Source: a virus
Direction: 5' to 3' (one strand)
DNA length: 39,406 bases
Virus record (IMG/VR): IMGVR_UViG_3300032241_001542
Location: 1 to 39,406 of that record
A program made the translations under genes and the position numbers. Below, piece after piece: positions 1-10,500 of the stretch (its first letter is position 1; every line of letters starts with the position of its first letter). Under the pieces are notes generated by a model. The model did not search any database, was not told the origin of the DNA, and saw nothing but the letters and a program-made list of their open reading frames with translations.

Positions 1-554
1 CCATTTGAGGCAGCCCCTACTGTTTGGGCATATGTATTAGAATAACCAAAAACAGTATTGGTCCAGGCATTTGAGCCTGCTGCTGAATTGAAAGCCAAAA
101 CATTGGCACTATTGGCCTTATCAAAAGCATTACCAGCATTTGTAGTTGCAGTATTAACAGCATCATAAACCAGATTAGCCTGAGCAAATGCTGTGTTAGC
201 CTGATCTCTAGCCGTATTGGCTTGTGTAAAAGCAGGACCAGGATCGCTTCCTGAAACTGTCGCAGAAAATATAATTTTGTTTGTAACAGCATCGCCAACA
301 ATTTGCATATTTGTTCCGGGAACAAAAGTCAAAGTATCACTAGGAGTGGCTGCTGTTATGATAGTTAGATTGGCATTGACTAGACCAAAAGAATTAGTCA
401 GAGGGCTGATGGTAATAATGTTACCATTTGTATTCTTGAAAAAGAGTTTGCCATCGGCATAGTTGATTGTCAACTCACCATTAGACAATCCGCCCGCAGA
501 AGGTACAACAGAAGGTGTTGCAGATTTTTTTAATACAATCTTTGTGTTAGACAT
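1..554 (-). CDS. tail-fibre-like protein, 3' end beyond window
   Basis: An open frame starts with ATG at 554 and stays open to base 1, so the 5' end is present and the C-terminus lies outside the window. The N-terminal part (about residues 1-60) resembles the start of the fibre at 1021-2361: both begin M-x-N-T-x-I and go on through a G-L or G-x-L stretch to KLF and N-T-x-G. After about residue 100 it enters heptads of the QANTA type with aromatic or Phe positions, as in the other fibre ORFs here. The start overlaps the stop of the upstream coiled-coil gene (TAATG), so translation is probably coupled. Likely role: distal or accessory tail fibre in host adhesion. The fibre call rests on composition and position, not on a named domain. 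Confidence 0.7.
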   Translation of the reverse strand, partial: MSNTKIVLKKSATPSVVPSAGGLSNGELTINYADGKLFFKNTNGNIITISPLTNSFGLVNANLTIITAATPSDTLTFVPGTNMQIVGDAVTNKIIFSATVSGSDPGPAFTQANTARDQANTAFAQANLVYDAVNTATTNAGNAFDKANSANVLAFNSAAGSNAWTNTVFGYSNTYAQTVGAASN

Positions 555-997
555 TAATTGAAGTCATCTAGTGTTTTATTGGTTGTTACAGTTTTGGGTT
601 CTTCTGTATTTATGACTTTTTTGTTCATGCGTAACACATGTTTTGGAGGAAGTTGTGAGTTTGAAAGTGTTTCTACTTTTTGTTTTAGTTCATCAATCTC
701 AGAATTTTTGGAAATAATCTGCTGCTTCATATCATTAACCTGATTTGTCAGAGCATCAACAAGCGAAGCTTTGTTGGTTAAAGCATTGGCTTGTTGTTCC
801 CAACGAGAAGCATTATCTCTCAATGTTTGGATTATTTGATTGTTGTTTTGACTTTCTACAAGTTGCTTTTTTACATCCTCTATGATTTCATTAGCGACAC
901 GTAGTTGGGCCTTGAGTTGCAATATCGTTGAGATATTCTCGTGCAAGGCTCCAACCGCTAAGTCAATATAGGCATTAATAAATCGCTGTTCACTCAT
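554..997 (-). CDS. small coiled-coil protein of the tail-fibre cluster
   Basis: 147 residues, unrecognised. Residues about 20-115 are strongly helical with heptad spacing of Leu/Ile/Val and many Gln, Asn and Lys, which predicts a long coiled coil. The tail (NTEEPKTVTTNKTLDDFN) is polar and probably disordered. No signal peptide or membrane segment. It lies between two fibre-like genes and its TAA overlaps the ATG of the next gene. It could be a minor structural protein, a fibre-assembly chaperone or a fibre linker; the sequence does not decide. Confidence 0.6.
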   Translation of the reverse strand: MSEQRFINAYIDLAVGALHENISTILQLKAQLRVANEIIEDVKKQLVESQNNNQIIQTLRDNASRWEQQANALTNKASLVDALTNQVNDMKQQIISKNSEIDELKQKVETLSNSQLPPKHVLRMNKKVINTEEPKTVTTNKTLDDFN

Positions 998-1020
998 AAT
1001 AAACTATCCTCTTCTAAAAA

Positions 1021-2361
1021 TTAGAAGGTGCCACCGTCAATGATATCAAATACAGGAACACCTAGGTTGTTGACTTGTAGAACTTGACCTTCCGTACCAG
1101 AAGTTGATGTGATACCACCAGTTCCATTTCCAATAAGAACAGCATTTGCTGTCAGAGTGTTGCGTCCAGTACCACCATAGTTGACTGCAAGAGTTCCTGA
1201 TGTGATGTTTGATGCGCTATTGGCAGAAGCCCAAGCAGCATTAGCCTGTGAATAAGCAGCATTAGCCTGTGCCCATGCAAGATTTGCAGAACCATATGCA
1301 CCTTGACCAGTGCTGAGTGCTGTATTAGCCTGCCCATAAACAAGATTAGCTTGAGCAAAGGCAGTATTAGCCTGTGACCAAGCAAGATTAGCCGCGCCAT
1401 AAGCACTTTGACCGGTGCTGAGTGCTGTATTGGCTTGATACCAACCGTTGTTGGCAGCGCCATATGCAGCCTGCACGGCGGACAATGCAGAGTTAGCTTG
1501 GTACCAACCGCTGTTGGCTGCGCCATATGCAGCTTGACCAATACTGACTCCGCTATTTGCTGTAGTATATGCATTAGCTATCCATGAGTAAGCATTGACA
1601 ATACCATTGAGAATAAGATTGCTGGTTCTCAGATTTGCGTTCAATACTGCAATGGTGAAGTTATTACCATTTATATCAATAGTATTGTTTTCAGGTTCTT
1701 TGTCATATCCTTGGAATACATAGTATTCTTTTGAACCTGCATCACGGAAGATACCAGTATGAATAGTTGTGCAAGCGCCGTTTGAATAGTTACCGATGAA
1801 ACCAATGTCTACTAAGTCTGATGAGTAGTTATTTGATGCAAGATAGATCAGAGGGTCTTGTACTGTATAAGTTGCGACATTTACAAAAGCAGTATTGCCT
1901 GTGATTGTCAGATTACCTGAAATGCTGACATCACCATTTATAGTTCCGCCATTTGCAGAGAACTTGCTGTTTGCTGTAGCCCAAGCAATATTAGCAGCAT
2001 TGAAAGCGCCTTGACCGGTGCTTAGTGCTGTATTAGCTTGTGTCCAAGCTAAATTAGTAGCACCATATACTGTGTTGGCTTGCGTATAGGCAGCGTTGGC
2101 TTGATCTCTTGCAGTATTAGCTTGTGCAAAAGCAGAGTTTACTGTTGAACTGTTACCTGCTGAATTGGCTGCATCGTATGCTGCCATAATTGTGTTAATC
2201 CAATAACCACCACCGACTTCAATATATCCATCGCCAGTTGTATTGCCGATAAAGAGTTTATCAGACGCATAAGAATATGCTGGCACACCTCTTCCTAAAG
2301 AGCCATTGGCAGGAGTATTAGTTCCTGTAGAAGTCTTGAATTTAATAATTGTATTTGCCAT
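1021..2361 (-). CDS. tail fibre protein with QAN heptad repeats
   Basis: 446 residues. It has a short N-terminal module (KLFIGNTTGDG), a first heptad block (about residues 75-130), a globular beta-rich insert (about 140-250), a second long heptad block (about 255-385), and a C-terminal Gly/Thr-rich module with NYGGTGR and IGNGTGG. In the heptad blocks, units such as AQANTAF, GQANTAL and AQANAAY recur with Ala, Asn and an aromatic in fixed positions, as expected for a trimeric fibre shaft. The C-terminal GGTGR module is common in phage fibres and probably forms a tip or joint. The last residues (IIDGGTF) resemble the end of the next gene (IVDGGEF). Likely a receptor-binding or connecting fibre. 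Confidence 0.78.
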   Translation of the reverse strand: MANTIIKFKTSTGTNTPANGSLGRGVPAYSYASDKLFIGNTTGDGYIEVGGGYWINTIMAAYDAANSAGNSSTVNSAFAQANTARDQANAAYTQANTVYGATNLAWTQANTALSTGQGAFNAANIAWATANSKFSANGGTINGDVSISGNLTITGNTAFVNVATYTVQDPLIYLASNNYSSDLVDIGFIGNYSNGACTTIHTGIFRDAGSKEYYVFQGYDKEPENNTIDINGNNFTIAVLNANLRTSNLILNGIVNAYSWIANAYTTANSGVSIGQAAYGAANSGWYQANSALSAVQAAYGAANNGWYQANTALSTGQSAYGAANLAWSQANTAFAQANLVYGQANTALSTGQGAYGSANLAWAQANAAYSQANAAWASANSASNITSGTLAVNYGGTGRNTLTANAVLIGNGTGGITSTSGTEGQVLQVNNLGVPVFDIIDGGTF

Positions 2362-2363
2362 TT

Positions 2364-2600
2364 TTAGAACTCTCCTCCGTCAACAATAGGCAATATTTCA
2401 ACTACATATTTTTCACTTGCTTCATCATATACTAATGTAGCCCCATCCACAGGATTGGATGCATCTACGTCTGTCAGACTTGCCAGTTTATTAACATTCT
2501 GATTAGGCGGTATTCCAACCGAACGAATCCTGCTCATGTTCGGTGTATTTATTGAAATTCGAGTTGTTGGAACTGAATTAACTGAAATCTTGATGCCCAT
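2364..2600 (-). CDS. small virion protein next to fibre genes
   Basis: 78 residues. The N-terminal half is beta-prone and polar (ISVNSVPTTRISINTP). The C-terminal half has the pattern LTDVDASNPVDGATLVYD ... IVDGGEF, which is widespread in fibre-associated proteins of T4-like marine phages (family knowledge from memory). Its last seven residues nearly copy the end of the 1021-2361 fibre, suggesting that both end in the same docking element. It is packed between neighbours with gaps of 1-2 bases. Function unknown; probably a minor tail-fibre component. Confidence 0.55.
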   Translation of the reverse strand: MGIKISVNSVPTTRISINTPNMSRIRSVGIPPNQNVNKLASLTDVDASNPVDGATLVYDEASEKYVVEILPIVDGGEF

Positions 2601-2601
2601 A

Positions 2602-2940
2602 TTAGCGAGTGACCTCTGGTGTTACTGTTATGATGCCTTCCATGGGGCGATTTACAATACCGAAAGGATCCTTTGTCACCAGGTCAAATAGATAGCGCCC
2701 AGCCTTGATGTTTGCAGTTGTGTTAGCATCCATAGTCAAAGTGATTTCACCGTTTGTCGGGTCAGTGATAGTGCAGACAAACGAAGCTGAAGCATTCTGA
2801 GAAGTATAAGAACGGCGCAACTGGCTGCTTACAATGTAGCCAGAGATGTTGATGTTAGCATTTGTTGTATCATCGGTCAGGTTGACAACATTACGGAATG
2901 ATGCTCCCTGATCCATATACAGTTCTACATATGCGCCCAA
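2602..2940 (-). CDS. beta-sandwich structural protein, TTG start
   Basis: 112 residues. The start is TTG at 2940 with AAGGA eight bases upstream; no in-frame ATG lies near the start. The protein reads as one beta-sandwich domain: an N-terminal MDQGASF strand, a central NISGYIVSSQLRR strand, and the end KAGRYLFDLVTKD ... EGIITVTPEVTR. This layout matches a short Ig-like/BppU-like structural protein common beside fibre genes in T4-like phages (from memory). It is probably a fibre attachment or baseplate decoration subunit. Length and ends look intact. Confidence 0.6.
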   Translation of the reverse strand: MGAYVELYMDQGASFRNVVNLTDDTTNANINISGYIVSSQLRRSYTSQNASASFVCTITDPTNGEITLTMDANTTANIKAGRYLFDLVTKDPFGIVNRPMEGIITVTPEVTR

Positions 2941-2955
2941 GATTTTAGTCCTTCT

Positions 2956-4371
2956 TTACAATAGATTTAGTATAGCATTAGCACCTGAAAGTATCAGGTT
3001 ACCTGTTATTGTCAGATTATTAATGACAAGAGTATATGCTGTTGTATTTGCCAAGGCGGCATTAGCCTTATCAAATGCCGCGGAACCGATAACAGATGCA
3101 CCATTACCGGTATTAGCAATAGAATAGGCAGCATTGGCTTGATCTCTTGCTGTATTAGCTTGAGACCATGTTAAATTGATATTGGTGTTGCTCAGATAGT
3201 TTATAACAAGCGTATTGGCAGACGAATAGATTGTATTTGTAACAGTTGTGTTAGACAAGATTGCATTAGACAACTGCCCTTGAGCAATCAACAAGCTGAT
3301 CGTTGTATTGACGAAAGCATTACTGAATACAACATTTGAAGCTGTAGCATTAGCGATTGTATTGGCATTATCATAGATAGTAGTCAATACTACTGTATTT
3401 GATAAAACAGAATTAGTAATGTTACTTGTTTGTTGAGTGATGAATACGCTAGTAATGGCATTTCTATATGCGGGTGAAGACACCAGATTATATGCACCGC
3501 TATTAGCTGAAATATTAGCAGAATCATTTAATAACTTGACAAGAACGGTATTATTAGCAACTGTATTAGCAACAGAACCATCGTTTATGATATAATTGCC
3601 AACGTCATTCTTGAAACTTGTTGTTGTTACATAGGCATAAGCATTGACATTGGCTGCGCTATTGGATGTGTCAGATAAAAGTTTGACAAGTACCGAGTTA
3701 TTAGCAACAGTATTGGCTACAGTACCATCAGTGATAATGTAGTTTCCTACATTAGTATTGAATGGTGATGATGTTACATATGCATAAGTATTTGCGTTTG
3801 CTCCAGCAGAAACAACAGAAGTTAAAACGGAATTATTAGCAACAGTATTGGCTACTGAGCCATCTGTAATTAAATAGGAACTTACGTTATTCTTAAACCC
3901 TGTTGTAGAAACATAAGCATAGGCATTGACGTTTGCAGAATTATTGGCTGTATCAGACAAAAGCTTGGTTACAACAGCATTATTAGCAACAGTATTGGCT
4001 ACTGAGCCATCAGAAACCATGGCATTGGATAGATTGCTGACATAGCCTGGACTATAAACAATAGTTGTTGTGGTTGTATTTGCATTGGTGTTTGAATTGT
4101 CATAGAACTGTTGCATCACCTGGGTATTTGCTATGACGTTGTTGGCAAGATTACCTGATGTCACAACAGCATTGATGATAACATTGTTGAACTGACTATT
4201 GGCAATCAACAGCCCAGATGCGATATTAGCCGCAGTAAATGACGCAGCATTCGTGGTGTTATAAGCACTTACAGCGAGAAAGTTAGTCTCGTCCGACTGT
4301 GCGATCAACTGATTGGTCTTGACCAACCACTGATAGAAGGTATCTGTTAGCGCAACATTTGCTATAGTCAT
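2956..4371 (-). CDS. tail fibre protein with tandem VANTVANN repeats
   Basis: 471 residues. The N-terminus (MTIANVALTDTFYQWLVKTNQ) matches the attachment end seen in many T4-like phage fibres, and the short helix that follows probably docks to the baseplate. Residues about 114-300 hold four tandem units of 45-49 residues, each starting near DG(S/T)VANTVANN. The C-terminal part has QANTARDQAN heptads and ends in a hydrophobic strand. Asn, Ala, Thr and Val make up most of the protein, which suits a fibrous beta/coil shaft. The ATG overlaps the stop of the upstream 66-residue gene (ATGA). Confidence 0.75.
   Translation of the reverse strand: MTIANVALTDTFYQWLVKTNQLIAQSDETNFLAVSAYNTTNAASFTAANIASGLLIANSQFNNVIINAVVTSGNLANNVIANTQVMQQFYDNSNTNANTTTTTIVYSPGYVSNLSNAMVSDGSVANTVANNAVVTKLLSDTANNSANVNAYAYVSTTGFKNNVSSYLITDGSVANTVANNSVLTSVVSAGANANTYAYVTSSPFNTNVGNYIITDGTVANTVANNSVLVKLLSDTSNSAANVNAYAYVTTTSFKNDVGNYIINDGSVANTVANNTVLVKLLNDSANISANSGAYNLVSSPAYRNAITSVFITQQTSNITNSVLSNTVVLTTIYDNANTIANATASNVVFSNAFVNTTISLLIAQGQLSNAILSNTTVTNTIYSSANTLVINYLSNTNINLTWSQANTARDQANAAYSIANTGNGASVIGSAAFDKANAALANTTAYTLVINNLTITGNLILSGANAILNLL
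3465..4032 (-). repeat. four tandem ~47-residue protein repeats in a fibre gene
   Basis: The units begin at residues about 121, 170, 215 and 264 of the 2956-4371 protein, each with the core DG(S/T)VANTVANN. Spacing is 49, 45 and 49 residues (roughly 140 bp). Units differ at the base level, so this is an old duplication rather than a recent perfect tandem repeat. Confidence 0.75.
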
Positions 4372-4568
4372 TTATTGAGTGCCTTTATTAGTAGTTCTTT
4401 TATTTCCGACATATCTTTTTTTAGTTGATCCACATCATCAAACAAAGCCTCAAGCTTTTTGGCCTTTGCTTTGCTTTGCTTATATAAAGCGAGGCCCTTA
4501 TTATTCTTATTTATAAGAGCGCCCTCGTTGTTTTTGTATAATCCTGGTACATCAGTTTTTATAAGCAT
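4368..4568 (-). CDS. conserved small virion-cluster protein
   Basis: 66 residues. The N-terminal MLIKTDVPGLYKN ... GALINKN motif is familiar from short proteins placed beside structural genes in T4-like phages. The C-terminal half (residues 30-66) is a Lys/Glu/Leu-rich amphipathic helix that should form a coiled coil. The stop overlaps the start of the fibre gene downstream (ATGA). Exact function unknown; a structural or assembly role is inferred from context. Confidence 0.6.
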   Translation of the reverse strand: MLIKTDVPGLYKNNEGALINKNNKGLALYKQSKAKAKKLEALFDDVDQLKKDMSEIKELLIKALNK

Positions 4569-4585
4569 GATGAAATCTTATCACT

Positions 4586-7500
4586 TTACATTTGTAGTGC
4601 TATTACACGTAAGTCCGCAACTCTAGGAATTACAGCACTGTTGTCCGCCAATAGACCAATCTTTACAGCAAAATACTTGAATCCTGTAAATGTTATGCCT
4701 TGACTGTTTACATACTGTACTTGCCCATCAGGACCTGTCATCAATGAATCAGGGAAATTAAAAACATATTCCTTGAAATCATTGATATCTGACAATGATG
4801 AGTAAACATCATTGCTGGTTGTTTGCAATTCAATCCAGGTTGCTTTGTCAATGGTATCTGAATCTTCACCATTTACTATCTTTACATAAACCTTTACGTC
4901 TGTTGTTGGAGGTCTATAAGAAGTCAAATATACATTGATATCTTCAGCATCTTGCCCAGTAGCAAGAGTAACTGTTTTAGAGATGTACTTGTTCAATAGA
5001 TAACCACCAGATGAAGCTGTTTCACCCTGAGTATTGCTGTTGACAATGTTATCAACAATAATAGAGTGTGTACGGCTCAAGTCTAGAATTGGCGAAACAA
5101 ATTCAGACGCAGTAAACATTGTGGCTTGCAACTGATTTGTTACGTTAGGAGTAGACATATCTGAAGCTGAGAATAATGCTCTTTCATCAACAAAAGTATG
5201 ATTTTCATTTGGCACAACGTCAAAGTATGGACCAGAGACACCTGTATTGGAATAAGATGACATACTGAAAGTTATATTAGATGACTGGAACTGTATAAAT
5301 GCTGGTTCCGGATCCACAACAGAATAACGATAACGTGTCAGAGCAGAAATCGTTGCGTAATCTCCTGTTGTAAAATTGAAGATATAATCTCCTACTGCAA
5401 AGTCGCCTGTAGAATAAGCAAATTCGCCGATAGCAGTATTTGTACCAGTCACATAACTTTTTAGAACTGCCTGGGAAGTTGTTATCGCAGAGATTGATGC
5501 ATTGATTGCAGTCAGATACCCATTGGCATTTCTCACAGAAATATATTCTGCTGTATTATATCCAATATTGGACATTGTGTAAACAGAACCATTGATTGTA
5601 ATAACAGAACTGTTTGCGTTTGATGTTTTTCCAATAATATAGTCACCAGTAGAGATAGAACCCCCACTGATGCCTGATAGTGTGAGTTTGTTACCTGATG
5701 TGAATGTTTCACCAATACGAGTCAAAGGTGAAGATACATTTGTCAAATAGAAACGCTCAAATGGCATGTTTCCTAGCGTAGCAACTCCTTGAGTATTTGT
5801 TACAAACGATGCACGATAGGCTGTGAATGTCAAGTCAACATCGATAAGTTCACTCCAATCAATACCATTGTTGGTAATAAACAGAGCGCCTGTACCAATT
5901 CTTGAAACAACTTGCTGGCCTGTATTGATGTCTTTGTCACCAATACGAGAACACCACCAATAATAGTATGGGTTTAATGCTTCTGGATGCAGAATAAGAG
6001 CATAAGACTTGTTATTCATCAAGAACACAGGAGCCTGGAACTCAACACGCAATGGGTTTGAACGACCATCCGGTGAGATTGGCACGTCTGCATTATTAAC
6101 CCAAACATAGCTGTATGGAACTGCGTTTTGTGTTATTTGTCCACCAGAATCAAGTTCTCTGATTTCAAACCAAGTAGAAAGCTGTGCTGGAGAAACGTCT
6201 TTAGCTGCGCAATATATATCAAATCCTGTGATGAACATACCGTCAGCATTAATCGGTGCATTTATCTTGAATGTATATGCCATGCAGGACATAGCCGGCG
6301 ATGAGCCTGGTGAATTGCCGTTATGGCTTTGTTGCGGCGGCTGCGGCACAGGAACATAATACGAAGTATTTGATGCGGTAGTAGCACCATAAGAAATTAC
6401 GTTGCGGACGTGTTCTGTAAATGTTGTTGTAGCCAAAATAGTATCTTGCAATTGCTCAAAGGTACCTTGTGCAAGATAATATGCTTGAGATACAGAAGTT
6501 GCAGAAAGTTGATTATTGTCAACAACGTCTATTGTAGTGATTGCCTTGTTGCCTACAGTAAACTTTGGTTCTGAAACACCGCTGGGGAAACGAAGCAGGT
6601 ATCTGACAACACCAGAAGAATCTGCAAATAGAGAGTCGCCTTCTTTGGCTTGTGTCGGATTTGGGGTCACTTGACCAACAGGTATGCTATTATATTCTGT
6701 TTCTGTTAGTGGAGTGACATAACCAGACATTGCAATGTTATCAACAAAAACATAATGCTGTGCGTAAGGTTTCAATCCATAGATAATAACCTTTATTACT
6801 TGAGGGCGCACATAAGTTGTTAGAGATACATTAACAACTTTGTCCCCAAGGTCAATAACACCAGATTGTGTTGTTGTATAGTTTTGCACGCCGGAGCGAA
6901 CCTGTTCAGTATCAGTTTCAATAGTTGCACCCAGTGTACCGGTGTAGCCCGAGTTATAATCTTTGTTTACAATGGAATTTGCATAATTTTGTGCGTCTTT
7001 TAATGTACCAAATGTTGAGACAGCGCCTGTTCTGGCGTCTTTGACTTTGTAACCGGTAACAATGGTTTGCCAAGCATTCCAAGTTGCGGCTATACCGCTA
7101 ATGACATTTGTTGCAGCATCATAAACTGTATTGGCATTAGTAAAGTTGATATTGCCTACGGTTTCTGGAGGTAGCTGTTGAACATCCACCCAGACATCAC
7201 TTGAAGGAACGATAGTTGCTTGCCCAACAAATCTCCAAGTTGTTCTTTCGGTATTTTGAGAGTAAGTAACATTGTTTTGGAAAAGATAAGGAACTTCGCT
7301 ATAGTTCAATGTAATTACATTGTTTCCGTCTAGCCCAGAAAATACCTTGACGTTTGTTCCGCCAACATAATCATAGTTGATAGAGTTCATATAATAGTAT
7401 GGGCGAATACTCTTTTCATCTTGATCGAAAACAATATGAAAATCTGGATTGTCTGTGGCAGCATTGTCCTGGTTTGTAAAAGTATCTACAAAGATACCGT

Positions 7501-10500
7501 TTTTGAAACGGTTTAATCCCTCCGCATTTAATATCTGTAAATCAAGAGCGTTCTTTTCTAGAAGGTTTAGAGAGGCATAATATTCAAGATTGTCAACTCT
7601 ATTCTTGAGTATTCCAATCTCTCTCATTGTTAATCTAACACTTGATGTTTTTTGTGTCGCGCAAGTTAGATCAGGTCGTCCAATAATAGAAGCATAGATT
7701 GAAGAAAGAGAAGGATATGGGCTGATAAACAACTTAGCCAGATTCATTAGATTTGGCGGTGTAGGAGGTGTGACTGGGTATTCTGATGGAACACCTCTGA
7801 GTACAGTCAGATTTCCGAGTTGATCGATAGCTATAACATCTCTTCTTCCCAAATAATAATCATAGTTGTAAATCAATGTGCTTCCTGCTGATGGTAAACG
7901 TAAACCACCTGAATCAAACACAAATGTAATATTAGATGATGGATTTGTACTGGCTCCAGCAACAGTTGTTGAGTCATTAGCAGTTCTTGTTGCTACTGGG
8001 CGGAAGTCCAGATAGTTTCTCAAATTATATTTTGCGCCAGAAGCAGGAGACTTGTAAATTGGTATATTTGCTGTTTTAATGTGGGTTGAATCAATCACAG
8101 AATCATTTACAGGATATGAATCGACTGTAAAGAATCCTTTACCAAGTGAGAAATCAGGATAGAAATAATCAAGACGAACAAGGATCTTATGGCTTGAAGT
8201 CAATGTTGTGGCTACAGTTGGTATAATTGAAGCGAAGCCATAGAAAGAGTCTCTTTGTCCCAGATCAACAATAAATCCATTTGTTACTGAAGCCCCATCA
8301 GTATTGCTTGTGAAACCAGTTGTAGAGATTCTGATATCCTTGACTTGATAGACATCAGGAAAACCAAGATTGAATGGTCCTGTTGTTCCTGCTGTTGAGC
8401 AATCAATGATAACGTATCTATCAGGGTACAATACTTTTTGAATCTGCTTTGCTGTTTCGGCAGCAACTTTATAAGACACTGTGGCAGAAATAGAACTTCC
8501 AGAACCTTCATTTAGAGCAAAACTGAGTTGTGTAGGTGTAGCAGAAACGGTTCTGGTTACACCGGTGTTTGCGCCAAGTGTAGTCAGATCAATAATATCA
8601 CCTTTTCTATAAACTTTAGTAATTGTGTTTCCACTTGCAGTAGCACTGAGAGGGCCTGCAACATTCATTAATAGATCATTGGCGATATCTGTGATATAAT
8701 AGACATCTGAAATTCCACCGATAGCTACTTTATCTCCAGGATTCAATCTGGTGAAATATGTTGATGAGCCGATGATTGAATTGCCTGTGTTTGACACCAC
8801 ACCTGACAATGTGATACTGACATCTTGATTTACACTGAGTAAGATTTCTTCTTTTTGTAAAGACGTAAGATTTTCTGTACCATAAGGGAATGAACTTGCA
8901 ATAGCAGGCAGTGACAAGCTAAAAGTACCGTCCGCACCAATACTTACAGAAGAAGTGGTTTTGAATGTATATGCTGTTTCTGATACTCCGCCAGACAACA
9001 ATGTTTTTGTATAGTCTGTTCCTACGTAGTATAGAAGCGGGCGCTGTGCAGTCTCTTGTAATACTGCATTACCGGATGTCAATACAATGTCAGCGCCGAC
9101 ATTTGCTGAACCTTGATTGATGAATACGCTTCTAACATTAGAGAAGCTATTACTTCCTAGCATATTGATGTTTGTCAGATAAATGTTCACCTGACCATTA
9201 GGGGTGCCCAAAACACCGCCATTATAATCAACCGTATTGATATTAGCGGAACCAATCTTGTTACCTGTCTGGGCGCCACTAGACCATTTTTTGCCAGAAA
9301 TTCTCTGTTGTGCTGTATCGTAAAGATCGACTGCAACGCCTTTATCAAGAGTTAGAGAACCAACATATTCGTTCGTTGTAACATATGAACCGATTGTTGC
9401 AACAGACAGTTGCTCATTTATGGTCTTAAAATCTGTAGACTTTTGTATTGCGGTGTAATCACTGACAAGCTTGTTTACTTCATATCCTTTGACGTATGCA
9501 GTACCAGGTGTTACTTGAACAACAAGCAACTGTGAATTACCGCCATTGGCTGCTGCAATAAAACCGCCGTTGGTGCCGTCATTAAGATGTTCATTCAAAA
9601 TGACCGTCAATCCTCTGACATAATAATCGCCTGCTTCATCAAAAGTTCTCTTAGCCAATTCATCTTGCAGAATGTTGTATTGTGAGCGTTCAAAAGTGGT
9701 TTGAATAATTCCGTCGTTGATTGTAAAGAGAGTGACAAAGTTATTGGCATCTGTGTTTTCGTTCAAATCTGCAACAGACAAAGTAGGAATCATTCTGAAT
9801 CTGTCTGAGCCTGGTGCTGAATAATTTGAAGATTCAAGGGCTGGGTCTAAAAGAGAAGAATCGCTTGATGCTGATATGATTTCTTCAAGGATAGTAAATC
9901 CGACTTTTGCTGTCGGTGATGTATTGTATCTATCAAGAATTACCGTTTCTTCAGGGAAAGCAATAAAGTGTTCTTTTGCAAATAAAACACCAGAAGAAAT
10001 TCTAAATGCAGATCCTTTACCAGTTGCAGTATTAGATGAAGAAACAACCAGATTACCTAGATTGGAAACCAGTGTTTCCCCTGATAGAAATGTCTTGATC
10101 GCAGCATTAGAACTAGATGCTGAAAGATAATCAACATATATTGTTTTAGTATTTGAGGTGGCTTCTGACCCATCTGCCACAATGCTAATGATAGCACTGA
10201 TATTTGATGTGGCTCCTGTAACAAGGGCATCTTGAAAATTATAGATGTTTACTACATTATTACTATCGTCATTGTCTCTAACTTTGACGTAGCTAACACC
10301 CCCGGAAGGTGTGTTAGCTATCATGTAGTTGAAGTTTCCTGGAAGAACAATGCTGCCTTCCTTGAATATGTTTTGCCCAAATCTCTTTATTTGTTGTTGA
10401 AGTGTGGTTTGTATCTGAGTCAGTTCTCTGGCCTGAACAGCATAACCAGGCTTGAACAGCAAGCGATAAAAGCCTTTGTTTTGATCATAGTCATCATAAT

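Noticed and set aside
17-325. Minus-strand ORF of 102 residues at the left edge
   Set aside because: Out-of-frame shadow of the fibre gene at 1-554; Leu/Gln-rich only because QAN repeats are read in another frame.
4508-4515. TATAAATA box on the minus strand
   Set aside because: It lies inside the coding part of the 66-residue gene (Ile-Asn-Lys codons), 137 bases before the next start. Several such octamers are expected by chance.
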